DNA from: Pyronema omphalodes
Taxonomy: Eukaryota > Ascomycota > Pezizomycetes > Pezizales > Pyronemataceae
Assembly: GCA_024516155.1 (NCBI GenBank)
Contig: JAJJXM010000028.1
Span: 310,001 to 374,000 of the forward strand
Direction of reading: 5' to 3'
DNA: 64,000 bases
Shown: piece by piece, positions 32,075-44,151 of the stretch
How positions within the stretch are numbered: position 1 is the stretch's first letter
Layout: each line of letters begins with the position of its first letter
Translations under genes and position numbers: made by a program
Notes under the pieces: generated by a model
The model's database searches: none
What the model was told of the DNA's origin: nothing
Seen by the model: the letters and a program-made list of their open reading frames with translations, nothing else

Positions 32075-34137
32075 GAGATGCGGGGGGAGGGATAATAGGC
32101 TTAGAAAGGAATGAAGATGTTGCTTTTGGGTTTTGTACTATGTTCGTTGTAGTAAATTTAAAAAAATTTAAAAAAAAAATAAACGGCTTTTATACTATGA
32201 ACTTAAATGTGTTGTGAAGCATTTAGTTTATCGCTTGTGAATTTTCGATTTTGCTTTCGATTCTTATTTATATTTAGAGAGAACTATAACGATAGTATGG
32301 TATTCTTCCGGAACTCATACGTATCTTGGGTGAGATCACTTTCGGCTATGTATCTGACAATTAACCTTTCAAAACTATGTAACTGTATCGAGTGATGAGA
32401 ATACGCGTCGCCGGTCACCATGCGCTTTGTTTGTGCTACTATATGAACAAATCCAAGTGTCACTGCCACGTGCAATCCGCATTCGCTTTCTTTGATTTGT
32501 CACCGCCACGAGGTTCTTTCCTTTTTCAAATGACTTGCTGACTCAGAAACATTCCTGTGAATCGCAACATATTCTTCAAGGCAAATTTTGGGAGCCTGGT
32601 GATGAGGTCTTGTTGACGCAGATATTGGAAGTCAAGGGAAAGTTTAGGGTGCCACAGAATTCTTCTTTGCTCTCCGACTGGTTGATTTACAAGTAGATAT
32701 AGTATTAACAAACCGACGACAGCTTAACGGTATTCAAAGTTTCCTTACCATCCGGGGTACTTTATACTGAAATACTCCATCAAGTAGTAAACTGGCAATC
32801 CCATCTAAAAGGGTACAACATTCTACAAGCAATTTCATTTGTCTTACTCAAAGGGATTAAATGTAAACACAACGAGTAATCAATTGCCCCTTTTCAAGAT
32901 TCCGAGACATCACAACGTTTACTTCCAGAATCTAGACTTCAATCCTACACCCCTAAACATGTATCATGTGAGCGAATAGTTGAATAACTAACCGAATATG
33001 CAGTTTTAGTCTGCATCGGCAAGTATGTATGGAATCACCAAGAAAGTGTAGTTTCGATCCAATTTCCCGATATTGCCCGCAGCGAACTTGAGATCAATGG
33101 CTGAAAGTTGAAGCTTCTACCGAACTACTGCTAGGCTATCGACTGGCTATCGCCAAGAAAAATTTCTCACTGACTGCCTAGACTTCGGATCTTGGTAACC
33201 TGATTGTTGTATCTTATCTTTCCATTGGGATACAGTAGTAAGGGTCCTCGTGCTTTGTTTTTTCACCAATAGAATAGCTGTAGGGGTTGGTTCTTAAACA
33301 TGTCTCTGAAATGGGTTTGGCAGGAATTGTTTTGTAGTCTGGAATCGGGTGGAGATGCTTGGGAATGTGTAGGTGACTTTGATGGCAGGTCCAGTCGCGG
33401 AATGTGTTTTAGTTATCGTAGGCATAGCATGGCTTTCGAAGCCAAGGAGAGTTCCTGATTACCAGGTAGGTTAATATCTGATACGTAGTAGTTGTTCTGA
33501 AATTACAAACATATACATTCTTCTTGTTTTGAGATTTGATACCAAGGATTAGTTGAAATGGAGTTCTCTTTGTGGTTGTGATGGAATTCTGTTCAAGTTG
33601 ACCGACTTGAGGCAAAACACACAAAGGTTTGTTTCAAATTTACTGTCTCTCTATAGAAAAGTGAATATTCCAGAGTTCAACATTTTCACGATGAACTCGC
33701 GAAATATGCAGCTCGATGCGATGGCGGTTCCAAGCTCTGGCCGTTACACTACTGCTAGTATACATTAGCTCCGGCTCGCTACCATTCCAGACGGACGCCC
33801 CCGAAACGCCAATCCTTCCATGGAAGTTCCGTCGGCGTTCGCTTAGGCCTCATCTCGCATCCGGCTTATGCAAACCGGTAGCTTGCCCGCACGGCCACCC
33901 CACTAACATCGCTCGAGCCCGCACCCCTATTCCACGGGCTCATGACTTCACGCTTCAGTCATAGTCATGTTTCGCCGGAGAAGACCTCTGCGTATGATAG
34001 TATAGATCCAGGCAGAGAGAGTTTTACATATAAGGCTCGAATTCTTCCCTCGTTTTTGTTCTTCATCCAACAAGCACTCTCACACACAAACACTCAACTA
34101 CTCCAACCAAACCAACAACTCCAACACTACAATCAAA
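32075..34137. other. Intergenic DNA upstream of the CBM14 gene
   Basis: The first 150 bp hold A/T runs (32155-32180), the likely 3' end region of the preceding gene. 32200-33650 is AT-rich and without a supportable gene. 33700-33960 is distinctly GC-richer. 34060-34137 is a C/A-rich leader (ACACAC, CAACTCC) typical of a highly expressed fungal gene just before the ATG. Confidence 0.5.
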
Positions 34138-34445
34138 ATGCAGTTCTCTACCGTCGCTATTATCCTTGCTTCCGCCTCCTCCGCGTTCGGAGCCATCGTC
34201 GGAGTGTATGTTTCCTCTTCTTTTTAATAAATACAGAGGAATAGAAATCTAATAAAAATAATAGCTGCCCTCCCTGGAAAGAGGATGCCCACTACCTCCT
34301 CGCCGACTCCGAGGACTGCACTATCTTCTACAAGTGCAACCCCTGGGGACCTGTCAAGATTGAGTGCCCCAAGGGACTCTACTTCGCCACCCAGCACAAC
34401 TGGTGTGACTTCAAGGAGAACGCCATCTGCGCCAAGAAGAACTAG
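34138..34445 (+). CDS. Small secreted chitin-binding protein, CBM14/peritrophin-A type
   Basis: Two exons, 34138-34205 and 34265-34445, give 82 residues. Residues 1-18 are a signal peptide (MQFSTVAIILASASSAFG). The mature part has six Cys in the peritrophin-A order: C1 in VCPPWKED, C2 in DSEDCTIFYKC, C3 seven residues on, C4 in KIECPKGLYF, C5 in HNWCDF and C6 in NAICAKKN. The aromatic/Gly block CPKGLYFATQHNWCD is characteristic of this chitin-binding module. In fungi such modules occur in secreted proteins, including the tomato-pathogen effector Avr4, which shields hyphal chitin from plant chitinases. Here the role is inferred: binding own or host chitin outside the cell. The strong codon bias (AAC, AAG, TAC, TTC) and leader suggest high expression. 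The intron is 59 nt. Confidence 0.88.
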
Positions 34446-34973
34446 ATGCGATAATCTAATGGATTGATTGATGGAATGCGCTGGTGTTTTTTGGATAGAA
34501 CTGGGAATTGGGATAGAACTGGGATAGAATTGGTTTAATAGCTTCGGACGATCTTTGCTCGCTTGTTTTGTTTGGAAGGTAGTTTGGAGCTACGACCATG
34601 ACACTCTTTATGCTGGAATTGAAATGCGCTGGAGAAATCTATATCTAAGAAACTGTGCCTTGAGTGATAAAGTGTGAACCATTACTTGCGTAGAACATCA
34701 TTGAAGAACTCAAAAAAAGATCGATTACAAGAATGATCCACTCAATTAATTGATCAATTACAAGTTCAAAAAGATATTTCCACGTAAATATTTTCCAAAA
34801 CACAGAGGAGTATCTCCCTTTGGTCTCAAGTCCCATTCAAGTGATTCAATATGTCCAGCGGGTCCAACCATCAACCCCAATTGTCTTGACATTCCCACTT
34901 CCAAACCATGAAGCCTCCTTCATCCCATTCATGACTTTCTTTAATCCTATCCCAACAGCCAATCCTCACTACT
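34446..34973. other. Intergenic DNA
   Basis: 3' flank of the CBM14 gene with a GGGATAGAACTGGGATAGAA repeat pair (34490-34530), then AT-rich DNA. No gene seen. Confidence 0.5.
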
Positions 34974-35615
34974 ATGATGAAGCCAGCACCTCGCGCACCT
35001 CCCGCCTACACACCCACCGACACCAACATGTTCCTCCTCCTCCACAAAGCCAAACAAATCCTCCTCGTCGTCCGTATACCCATTCCATCCATCCCCTCTC
35101 TCCATCCATTCCCACCTCTTCCCTTTCACTAACCTCTCAACAACCCACAGGCCTTCTACCATTTCGGGCACCGTCTCTCCCCACATTTCCTCGAGCGTCC
35201 CGTCCACGAACTCTACTACTTTCTACGAACCTCCCTAAACTTCCCCGCCTACGTAGGGCGGCAGGACTTATCCTTCCTCGAAGTCTTCGCCCTCGGCAAC
35301 CAATACCACTCCCTCTTACCCTGTGACCAATACGGCATTATCGACAGAACCGAAGCCATCAACTTCGGCTGTGTTCCGGGAGCCCTAGGACCAGTTGGGT
35401 TTGCGGGGTTCAGATTCCCCGGCGTTCCGATTGGTCAGCAGGTGAAGAGTATTACGGTTATGGAGGCAATGGAAACGGCGGTGGAGTGTGTGGAGAAGGG
35501 GTACCCGCTGATTCTGGAGGTTTTGAAAGCCCTGCTGAGAGTAAAGACTATGGAGGGGTATCAGGTTGCCCCGGAGACGGAGTTGGTGTGTGCTGCGGCG
35601 TGTGCTTATTCGTAG
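34974..35615 (+). CDS. Uncharacterised two-exon protein, 186 residues
   Basis: Exon 1 34974-35069 starts MMKPAPRAPPAYTPTDTNMF and ends LLV before a GTCCGT donor. Exon 2 35151-35615 begins at a CACAG acceptor and runs 154 codons to TAG. It contains FYHFGHRLSPHFLERPVHEL, YYFLRTSLNFPAYVGRQDL, FLEVFALGNQYHSLLPCDQY, INFGCVPGALGPVGFAGF and a C-terminal AAACAYS. The exon 2 frame has aromatic-rich, globular composition and is uninterrupted, which supports it. The donor is weak, so the exact exon 1 end (35066 or 35069) is uncertain. No family was recognised. Confidence 0.6.
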
Positions 35616-37243
35616 GGGTTGTTGTGGGGTAGGATTAGGGATGGGGATGGGGAATGAGGGATGAAGCAATGACGGGATGATATGAGGGTTTGTGGCGGGG
35701 CTTCGTTAGGGAATATACATTCATATGCCTTGTAGCTGATTGAGATTGAATTGGATTTGAAACGGATGTTAGGTCCTCTATTAGCTGTTCAAAATGCTGT
35801 CACAAATCTTGTTACTATTTAAGACAAATCACTACTTATTCGTATCATACAACACAGTCACAAGGCTCGAGTGTTATGGTAGAGCATAATAAGCCCAGGA
35901 TGTTGGTCGATGTCGCTAGTCATGACATATCACTCGCACGGAGCTAAAAGATGAGTCAACCATGTAAAATCCTGATTACTGGGTCCGAGAAAATAATAAT
36001 AAAAACTTGTTGCAAATAATAAATTTGATGATTGAAGAAATAAAGCGACGAAGGAAAAGATCCCTTTGTGAGGGAGCTTCGAGGGTGACGATTTATAAAG
36101 GAGGTATCTTCGGCTTCAGTGTTGTCTGTGTAGATACTGTTCACCGGAGTGATTACCATTTTACAATCGATAAGGTTCGGCACTGATTATGGTTATTGCG
36201 ATAGGAAGAAGAAATCTGTGGAATGGTGGCTAGACTTCTAGAGGTAGATTTCGGGAGGTAGGAGCAAGTTCATAAGGAGGAGGCTATGCATTCTTAGTCA
36301 TTTCCTTTGCTGTTGAAGGTATGACATCGGATGTTGGGTTTCAGAAAGAAATGGTGTCGGATGATAGAAGGTTGAAAAGGTAGGTAAGAGATGGGAATGT
36401 GTGTAGGAGATAGACCTACCTTGGTGGAAGAGAGATTGTTCTTTATATAAGAGAGCAGAGTGGGGGCAGTAACGTTAGAATGTGAAATTTACCGGGGCCT
36501 GATAAATTTTGAGAAGGGTTGCTGGAAATGAAAAGAGGTCGCAATAAGAGGTTCGGTGAGATTTTCAGGCATGATAAGTTGAGTCTGATACGCATGTTTC
36601 CCGCTTATAAGTCACAATTGTTACAAAACTTTTATAGATGCTTGCTGGCTATGCCTTGTTCAGCTCGTCGATCAATATCTCCTATATGTAAATTCACACG
36701 TCAAAATCTATGGTATTGATGAAAATATATAAATACCCTACAAGGAGAATACCAGCTCGTGGTAAATAGCTAGATGCTCTACAGGTAAGGGAGTAAACGC
36801 GAATATGGAAGTTGCGGATGGGTATCTGGGAGTTTGGAAGGAGAATATACCAATTTATTCGTGATTTGGACTCTGCGTTCGGATGCTTTTGAAGAGGCTT
36901 TTCTTCTCAGTCAATTTCTAAGCGGTACAATGTACATGTCGTTGCTGTTGCTATGAATTGGCCGGAACAGAGCGACGTGAAGGTCTCTATTGACGGCTAT
37001 CGGCGATGGTATCGTTTGCTGCCGGGTCTTTCAAATAGCATCAGCGTGCTTTGTGACGGCATTTCCATTCACGGGGAGTCGCTTGGTAAACGGCGATTCA
37101 GAAGCCACATACATACTTAATCCCATAGCTCGCACAACGTTTCTTTTCCTCTCCGCCATCGATTCTTTACACGCTACATCGCCAATCTCAAGAACCTACG
37201 CCAAAAGCGATTAAGCAAAATTTAAACCTATACTACACACAAA
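35616..37243. other. Intergenic DNA, no gene supported
   Basis: A minus-strand frame at 35956-36183 (starting MPNLIDCKMVITPVN) is the longest candidate but has no splice partner, codon bias or known motif. The rest is AT-rich. The last 200 bp should contain the promoter of the next gene. Confidence 0.45.
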
Positions 37244-37651
37244 ATGCTCATTCTCTTCGAAAAGAATGCTATTTGGTTATCGCTTGCTGGTTTTATTTTT
37301 CATTTCTTGATCTCCTTCGACTTTTCTATCATCTACGAGATCATGAGTACGTACCCTAGATCCACTAGTTTTTGACTCCCGTGCCAACATGTATAATTTA
37401 CAGAAGCCCCGGCCGTCCTTCAAGACAGGCTGTACTGGGACCCCGCGATTGACGGTATCATTAAGCTGTCTTACAGACCCCCTACCTGGATTGATTTGAT
37501 TGTAGTTATACTCAGGGGACTAGTGCTGTTGAGCTTCAAGTATCTGATTGTAATTGTCGGAGTCATGCAGGTGTGTAGATTGGTAGAAAAAGTAATGCGC
37601 GAGTTCGAGCCGGAGCGGATTCCTCCAACGGAATTTCGGAATTATGATTGA
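37244..37651 (+). CDS. Small probable membrane protein, 116 residues
   Basis: Exons 37244-37346 and 37404-37651 join in phase across a 57-nt intron (GTACGT donor, TTTACAG acceptor). The first 30 residues contain a hydrophobic segment (AIWLSLAGFIFHFLIS). A second hydrophobic stretch lies at about residues 62-90 (WIDLIVVILRGLVLLSFKYL, then IVIVGVMQVC). The C-terminus is charged (REFEPERIPPTEF). The pattern suggests two membrane helices. No family recognised. The ATG context AAAATGC and an A/C-rich leader (ACTACACACAAA) support the start. Confidence 0.6.
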
Positions 37652-38158
37652 TTATGTAACTTGGCTTTGGGATGTTTATGTACGAAAAGTTTATTGCTAT
37701 TTTTTTATAATTTTTATGTTTCTATGACGTCATTTTGAAACTCTTCCTCTGCTTTCGCAGTATGCAGCCAATAATTATCGACATCTTCCAGTGCGCTTCC
37801 ATCCCTGCGCTGTCGGCTCTTCTTGTGTCAGCCCGGACGCGCTTAAGACGCTACGATCGTGAGAAAATCTCAATCAACGAAGATATCTATCGCTAATATG
37901 ACTCCAAAATTTACTTCACCAAATGAATCATTTTTCCAATGCTCCACCTCAACTCCTTCTTCAATCCGTTGCCTTCTTGAATTATTCTCGCTGATCTCAA
38001 CCGACGCACCCCAAAACTAGTACCATACCCAGACAACCTTAGCCTGGCGATCTTATCTTATCACCATCTCCTCAGCATTCCAATCGCCGCTAAGCAACCG
38101 CATCTCCACAGATCCGTTGCAGTCAGGTTACAACGAAGCAGCATCACGACAAGCAACC
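37652..38158. other. Intergenic DNA before the complex I gene
   Basis: T-rich 3' flank of the small membrane protein gene, then the 5' region of the next gene. No gene seen. Confidence 0.5.
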
Positions 38159-39522
38159 ATGGCCGAACGCGAGATTGTTCCCCCCCAGAATATCCCGACC
38201 GACTACCCGGTAAGTATAGCGATCCTGGATACGTCATTCGGAATTTATGAACTGACGCAAATATTGTGTAATAGGTCATTGATACCGACCCGTGAGTGTT
38301 CCCACACCCCCCCGCTTCCCCGACGATAGACGCGGCTCTGCGATCACCAATACCACCGTTGCTACCACCGCTTAAGACCCCGCTCCGCCGCTGCGCCGTA
38401 CGAAGGGGATGGATGGGAATTGGGACTGGAGATTGGGGTGCCATGGGGTAGCTGGTACGGTCTTGCAAAGCCCTGCAAAGTCCCGTAAAGCCTTGTAAAG
38501 CCTTGCAAAGCTACAGTGACGATTCCGGTAGCAACAGTAGCGGCGGCGGTAGCGGAGGTTGTAGCGGTGGTGGTGGTGGTTGCAGTGGCGGCGGCATACC
38601 GCGGCAAATAGAACCAAACAGACGAGCTGATATGAATGAAACAGTCACTTTAACCGAGTGATCCGGTACATGAGGCCGTATGATTACGCGCTCGGAGCCG
38701 GAGTTGCATCCATGGGACCCATCTTGTTCCACTTGATGGAGAAGATGCACCCTTCTCACTCGGGTCCTAAGGCTCTTAAGACTAACTACCGCTTTGTTGC
38801 TTTCCTTGGTATTACTGCGGGATTCTTGAGGGCTTATATGGAGAGTTCTAGTATGTTTTTTCCCTTCTGGTGGGGGTGGAGTGGATGGGGCGACACCTGG
38901 ATAGTTACGGCACCTGTGAATGGCGGATTGAAGATCACGGTGCTTGGGCTGAGTACTTAAGTGCCTACATACTTGAGAACGAGTATCCAGGTGTCCGCCT
39001 ACGATCCCATGGGGGGATGGGGAGGGGGGGGGGGGCATAATTATATCATTCCAGATTTCAGTACTAACCTAACCTAGAGCGTTTCTGGGGTTGGACCGAA
39101 AACGCGCGCGAAGTCGAGATGGACATGAGAGAGATGGTCCAAAAAGTCAAGAACAAGGAGCCTCTCTACGGAGAGTCATCCTTGTCTCCTTACATGCAGG
39201 GAGTTGCTGCCAGAAACTCTCGTTACTCCCAGATTTTCTTCCATGCTTTGCCCATGTTCAACTTTGTCAACCACAACCAGGTATGTTTATGTTGTCTTTG
39301 AAACTCGGAATTCCTTTCCCCTTCTGTTATTCTTCTCCCTTGCTTCTGCAGCTCGCTTCTCCCCTTTTACAGCCCTCTTCTCTCCCCAAGCCGGAAATTA
39401 TGAATTATGAAAAATTATGGAAACTAACTATCCACACCCAGCACGGAGTCGACACTCTCAAGTACTACCGCCGCGCCGAGGAGGAGCTCGAGGCCGAGGC
39501 TCGTGCCAAGAACGGATTGTAA
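38159..39522 (+). CDS. NADH:ubiquinone oxidoreductase (complex I) 21 kDa subunit
   Basis: Five exons, 38159-38209, 38275-38291, 38645-38850, 39078-39280 and 39442-39522, give 185 residues. It is an accessory subunit of mitochondrial respiratory complex I, comparable with the Neurospora 21 kDa subunit. Visible: IVPPQNIPTDYPVIDTDPHF, RYMRPYDYALGAGVASMGP with a first membrane segment, TNYRFVAFLGITAGFLRAYM with a second, then KRFWGWTENAREVEMDMREM, EPLYGESSLSPYMQGVAARN, FFHALPMFNFVNHNQHGVDT and a charged C-terminus. Exon 2 is only 17 nt. Intron 2 is 353 nt, long for this locus, and carries CTTGCAAAGCC repeats and a GGTAGCGGCGGT region. Intron 3 carries G12. The plus-strand frame continuing past 38850 is intron. 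Confidence 0.92.
39024..39035. repeat. Homopolymer G12 in an intron of the complex I gene
   Basis: Twelve G on the coding strand, 43 nt before the 3' splice site at 39077, preceded by GGGGGGATGGGGA. Confidence 0.9.
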
Positions 39523-39928
39523 AGCTATTATATCCCAATAACAATACAATTACAACAATTTATTGTGCCTGTAACCAACAAAAATTAGACTGTTTGAAAT
39601 CCATTTTTTTTTTCTTTTTTGTTTTTGTTTTTTTTTGAGGATTCATGAACATTGAAATTGAAATGACGTCATGTTTTGAAAGGTTGATTGATTGGTTGAT
39701 TATTCCTAATTGATGCATGGGAATGAATTGGCAGGGATAAATGGGGAGGCCAGAGGGGAGATTAAAGAGGAGGTTGTCTATTGCAATATTGGAATACTCG
39801 ACGAATATTGGGATTTGTAGAAGCTTTTTTATGGATTCATGGTATCATACATAGGTACATACATATTTCACTCCACAATCTCTTTATCGACCCCACGCAA
39901 CCACACCAAGCCTATCTACCATATTATC
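39523..39928. other. Convergent 3' flanks of the complex I and MED17 genes
   Basis: About 400 bp between converging stops, with T9 and T10 runs (39604-39637) and AACAAT repeats. No gene seen. Confidence 0.6.
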
Positions 39929-41789
39929 TTACTCAATCCCATCCAACACCTCCTTCAAAGTCCTCCCCTTCTCACTCCCATCCCAAACCTCCTTCCTATC
40001 TCTTCCTCCCTGTTTCCCCCAAACCAAAACCAACCCAACCCCCTCCTGTACCTCCACCCTTAACCTTCCCTTCTTACAAACCATCTCATTCCCTAAACCC
40101 TCCTGCACCCACTCCCCTAATAACCTGATATAATTAACCACCGCCCGTTCCAAGCACCACCAAACATAATTCTCTGCCTCCTCCTCACTCGAAAACCTCT
40201 GTTCTCCCATTTGCCGTATCGAAACCCCATCATGACGAGTGGTGATTACATACTGCGTTCCTTGTATAGGACGCTGCAAAGCGGTTCTCATGGTGATATT
40301 TAAAGACCAGCCTCCGGGGAGGGAAACAGAAGCGGTGGTTTCTAGGAGGTGGATAAATGTTTCGATGGCGCTTTCGACGGAGGTGATAGGACGGTTGGAG
40401 GTATTGGAGAGAGAGGTTAGTGTGAAGGAGGAAATGAGACCGGCGGTGGTGGTGATGAGGCAGAGACGTCGTAGTAAGGTGGAGAGACGGGTTTGGTGGG
40501 TGCTGTGAAGGAGGTAGGTGGTGATGGGTCGGAGGAGGCGCATGGGTTCTGGGGTTGGCTTGTGAGGGGTCATGGGTGGTGGGGGTCGGGAGCGTCGGGC
40601 GAGAGAAAGTCGGTGGTTGTAGGAGAGGAGGATACGAAGGGAGAGGGCGATGTGGTTGGCTAGTTGCGTGTCGGGTGTCATGAGGGGGAGGGGGTGGTTC
40701 GGGTCGTCGATGGGTGCCTGGGGATGTCAGTTGTGGTTTTTTGTGGTTTGATACGGGGTGGTTTGGGAATGGGATGTTAATACGTACCATGTCGACTACT
40801 ACACTGATGCCGCCAACTTCAACTGTTGCTTCATCTTCTCGGGTTTTCATACCCATACCCGCATACATCCGCGCCTCTTTCATAACTTCTGCAAATAGCT
40901 CCTCTTCATAGATACTGTTCCTCGCTTTTCTGACACTCTTCATAACACCCTCTCCTTCTCTTGCAACCTTCTGCCATGACTCCCCCGTAACTTCACCTCC
41001 CCTCATAATACGTACTCTCACCATTCTACCACCAGATTCCACATCCTCCATCTTTACCCCACCATCCTCCCCTCTTCTGAGCGGTGCAATTCCCGACAAA
41101 GTAGCCTCCGCAAACCCATACCTAACTCCCAAACCATTTTTCTCCCTTGGCATTCTCGTGATAAGCCAACCCCCCTCTCTAATCTCCAGAACCTCCTTCC
41201 AATACCTCCGTTCCTTCTTCACCTCCTCTCCCAACCTTTTACTCGCACCCAGCAACAAATCCGCCGCCGACACCAACCCCTGCTGTTTCCACTCCCTCGC
41301 AATCTTCCCCTCCTTCTCAACCTCCGCTTTATCCACCTTCCTCACCAACCTCGAATGTCCCAAACAACCCGCTGGTACGGAAGCCTTCAACACAGGGCTC
41401 ATACTAGAAGTCGCAATCTCCGGAGCTTGCAGCGAACAAACAAGGGAGATAAAATCCAGTGCTAACAAAGCTTCATTTTGTGCATGGAGGATATACTCCA
41501 GCATGAGGTTTTTGGCTACTAATGTTGCCGGAGGTTCGAGAATCGTGGGCGCTCGTGCATCGTGTAAAGCATCGGATGTGTCGTTGGTGCTGGAGGCGTT
41601 GATTTCCGAGAGGAGAGTCTCTTCGGTTAGACCGTTGAAATAGCGTTGGGCGTGGATTCGGTGGACGAGATGGGGGAGGGAGGTTTCTTCGGGGGCGGGG
41701 GTTGGCCAGTGACGGAGGGAGAGGAGGAGGGGGTCCGGGGTGTTGGTGTCCGGCGCGTCAGGTGGGTTGGTATCTGTGGGGTTTGACAT
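39929..41789 (-). CDS. MED17: Mediator of RNA polymerase II transcription subunit 17
   Basis: Exons 41789-40788 and 40717-39929 join in phase over a 70-nt intron (GTACGT donor, CCCCAG acceptor) and give 596 residues. Med17 (Srb4) is a core subunit of the Mediator head module in the nucleus, joining activators to RNA polymerase II. Visible: LVHRIHAQRYFNGLTEETLL, LEYILHAQNEALLALDFISL, an internal RKVDKAEVEKEGKIAREWKQ, VLEIREGGWLITRMPREKNG, YGFAEATLSGIAPLRRGEDG, RKARNSIYEEELFAEVMKEA, then in exon 2 ANHIALSLRILLSYNHRLSL, LRPITTYLLHSTHQTRLSTLL and a helix-rich C-terminus. The FAE(A)xLSGIAPLRR and LxRPIxxYL blocks are the basis of the call. The longer open frame past the intron into 40230 is not the real reading. 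Confidence 0.85.
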
Positions 41790-42301
41790 GGCGATGGTGA
41801 TGTGGTGCGGAGGTTTCAGTGGGGGAGGAGGGAGAGTTTGGTATTGGAGATGTGGTGTTGCTGGTGATAGAAATTGCTTATTTCCTGTCGTAGTGATACG
41901 CGTAATAGATCAAAGACGTGTATGTATGAGAGCCCACACCACGGGAGACGCGCATTTAGCGTTGTTCTGTCGTCACCTTTGTTCTCGGACTTGGCGCGTC
42001 TTTGATCCTCGCTTCCAGTGTCCACCAGACTTAAATCCCTGCCAAAATGCGCAGTTCGCGTGAAGTAGGGCTTGACGGCTTGATGGCTCGACAAGGTCCG
42101 ACAAGGTCCGACAACGACTGACGAGATCCGGAACTCGTGCCCAGCTGGGTTTCCTCTAGGCTGTAGCGGCAAAGTAAGAAACCAAACAGACACTATATTT
42201 ATTCTATTTATTCTATTAAAAATCCTTTCCATCCAAGGTACTGAATCCCCTGGGGAGCCGGGGACGATTTAGCTTGAGATATGTATATAGCTGTACATAG
42301 T

Positions 42302-42441
42302 TATTGCTATTGCTATTGCTATTGCTATTGCTATTGCTATTGCTATTGCTATTGCTATTGCTATTGCTATTGCTATTGCTATTGCTATTGCTATTGCTAT
42401 TGCTATTGCTATTGCTATTGCTATTACTATTGCTATTGCTA
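42302..42441. repeat. (ATTGCT)n hexanucleotide satellite
   Basis: About 23 copies of GCTATT/ATTGCT with one ATTACT variant near the right end. Both strands read as two-residue repeats (Asn-Ser, Ile-Ala, Tyr-Cys), which are not genes. Confidence 0.95.
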
Positions 42442-42683
42442 TGCCCCATGGCCCATGGAACATAAATCCCCAGAACCCCAACCAGCTACTAAATTACCAA
42501 ATTCCCAGATTAATAATTCCCACCATATTCTTTTGGGGGTAAACATAAAGAGTAGATATACATCAGCATCAGATATTGTATGCAGAAACTTGATACTATG
42601 TCTATACCTATCATTGTTATATTGTAATGTATTGAATACATATTTATTCATGTGGGAGGGAGGGCTAGGTCTTTTTTTTTCTT

Positions 42684-42723
<40 letters not shown>

Positions 42724-42742
42724 GGGGGGGGGGGGGGGGGGG
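42684..42742. repeat. Compound homopolymer T-run followed by G20
   Basis: About 37 T then 20 G with a sharp junction at 42722/42723. A matching compound tract in opposite orientation lies at 44152-44192. Confidence 0.95.
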
Positions 42743-42872
42743 AAGGTAAGAACATCAGGATATCAGGTTATCATGATGTATCAATATTCGGTTCTATTGG
42801 TTAATGTGTCGAGATTGTATTATTTCGTATTGGAATGTTAAGCCTATATCTAGAGTGGTGCTGAAACTGGCT

Positions 42873-43078
42873 GATGGTGCTGATGGTGATGGTGGTAATG
42901 GTGATGGTGGTAATGATGCCAATGATGTAGGTGACGGTGACGGTGATGATGATGCTGGTGTGATACGATATGGTAATGGTAATGGTAATGGCAATGGTAA
43001 TGGCAATGGTAATGGTAATGGTAATGGTAATGGTGATGGTAATGGTAATGGTGATGGTAATTCTAATGATGGCGATGT
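42873..43078. repeat. GGTGAT / GGTAAT hexanucleotide array
   Basis: Imperfect copies of GGTGAT, GGTAAT and GGCAAT. The plus strand reads as Asp/Asn-Gly repeats. Followed by ATATG repeats (43078-43098). Confidence 0.9.
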
Positions 43079-43675
43079 GATATGATATGATATGATATGT
43101 GATGGTAATGTGAGATGATGATGATGACGGCGATGATGACAGTGATAATGACGTAAGCTTAAATCCGAGAAATAAACAAAACCAATAAGACCAGAAGCAC
43201 AACATCTATCTACATCCAGCTGCTATCTAGCAGAACCTTTCCCCCCAAGCTCCGATAATAACCCCAGCAAGCCGCATCATCAGTCATCATCAGACATCAC
43301 CAATCAAAAGCACCAATCACCAATCAAAAGCACCACTCCGAAATACCGGATATCGATATCTGAATATCACCATCACCATCATATCACTCCAGTCTAGCTA
43401 TATATATATATCCGGGTATTGAGCTCGAGCCTCGAAGTAGACATAGGCGTATATAGACGTAGATATATATCAACACCCACTGAAAACTAGACAGGCCAGA
43501 CGGAGGTACGCTGAAGCCTGGGAATGTGTTACGAGTTACAAGTTACGAGTTACATTACTCTGTACTGTAGTCTGTAGTCTGTAGTCTGTAGATATCAGCA
43601 GCTACAGGGAGGCATGGATTGGTTATCGGCGTTGTGATTATAGGTACTGGGTATCGAAATGAATGATCAATAACG

Positions 43676-43752
43676 AACCCCAAGATCAAGAGCAAGATCA
43701 AGAGCAAGATCAAGAGCAAGATCAAGAGCAAGATCAAGAGCAAGATCAAGCC
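43676..43752. repeat. 12-bp repeat (AAGATCAAGAGC)n
   Basis: About six copies, fading to CAACACCAAGCACAA units on the right. The minus strand reads LLLILLLIL. Confidence 0.9.
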
Positions 43753-44151
43753 CAAGCCTAACACCAAGCACAACACCAAGCACAAGATCAAGATCAAGCA
43801 CAACCACCGGGAACCAACATCCCCAGCCTACATAACCATTACACCCCGGCATAAACTATAGTCTCGATATCGTAATATCTCAATATCGTGATATCTTCAA
43901 AGTTCAAGCTAAAATGAAACTACAGGAAACAAAAAAAAAACAGGAAGGGTTTATGTGTTCTTTCCTTGCCTTTCCTTTCCTTTCTTTCCTTTTCTTTGCC
44001 TTCCCTTTGCTTTCCCTTATATATAAACCCCCAAGGAAACCAACGGCTTAGAAAAAACTAATCTTAGATCCATAACTTAAATTTATAAATTTATAAATCA
44101 ATCAAAATCTACTATATTTTATTCTCGGTAATGTATTTCCTTAGATACCAA

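Noticed and set aside
35956..36183. 75-codon minus frame MPNLIDCKMVITPVN
   Set aside because: Isolated frame in AT-rich DNA with no splice signals, codon bias or recognised domain. Kept only as a note.
40230..40787. Continuation of the MED17 first-exon frame beyond 40788
   Set aside because: The frame becomes low-complexity Pro/His/Thr after the GTACGT donor, while the other frame gives the conserved MED17 C-terminus after a proper acceptor.
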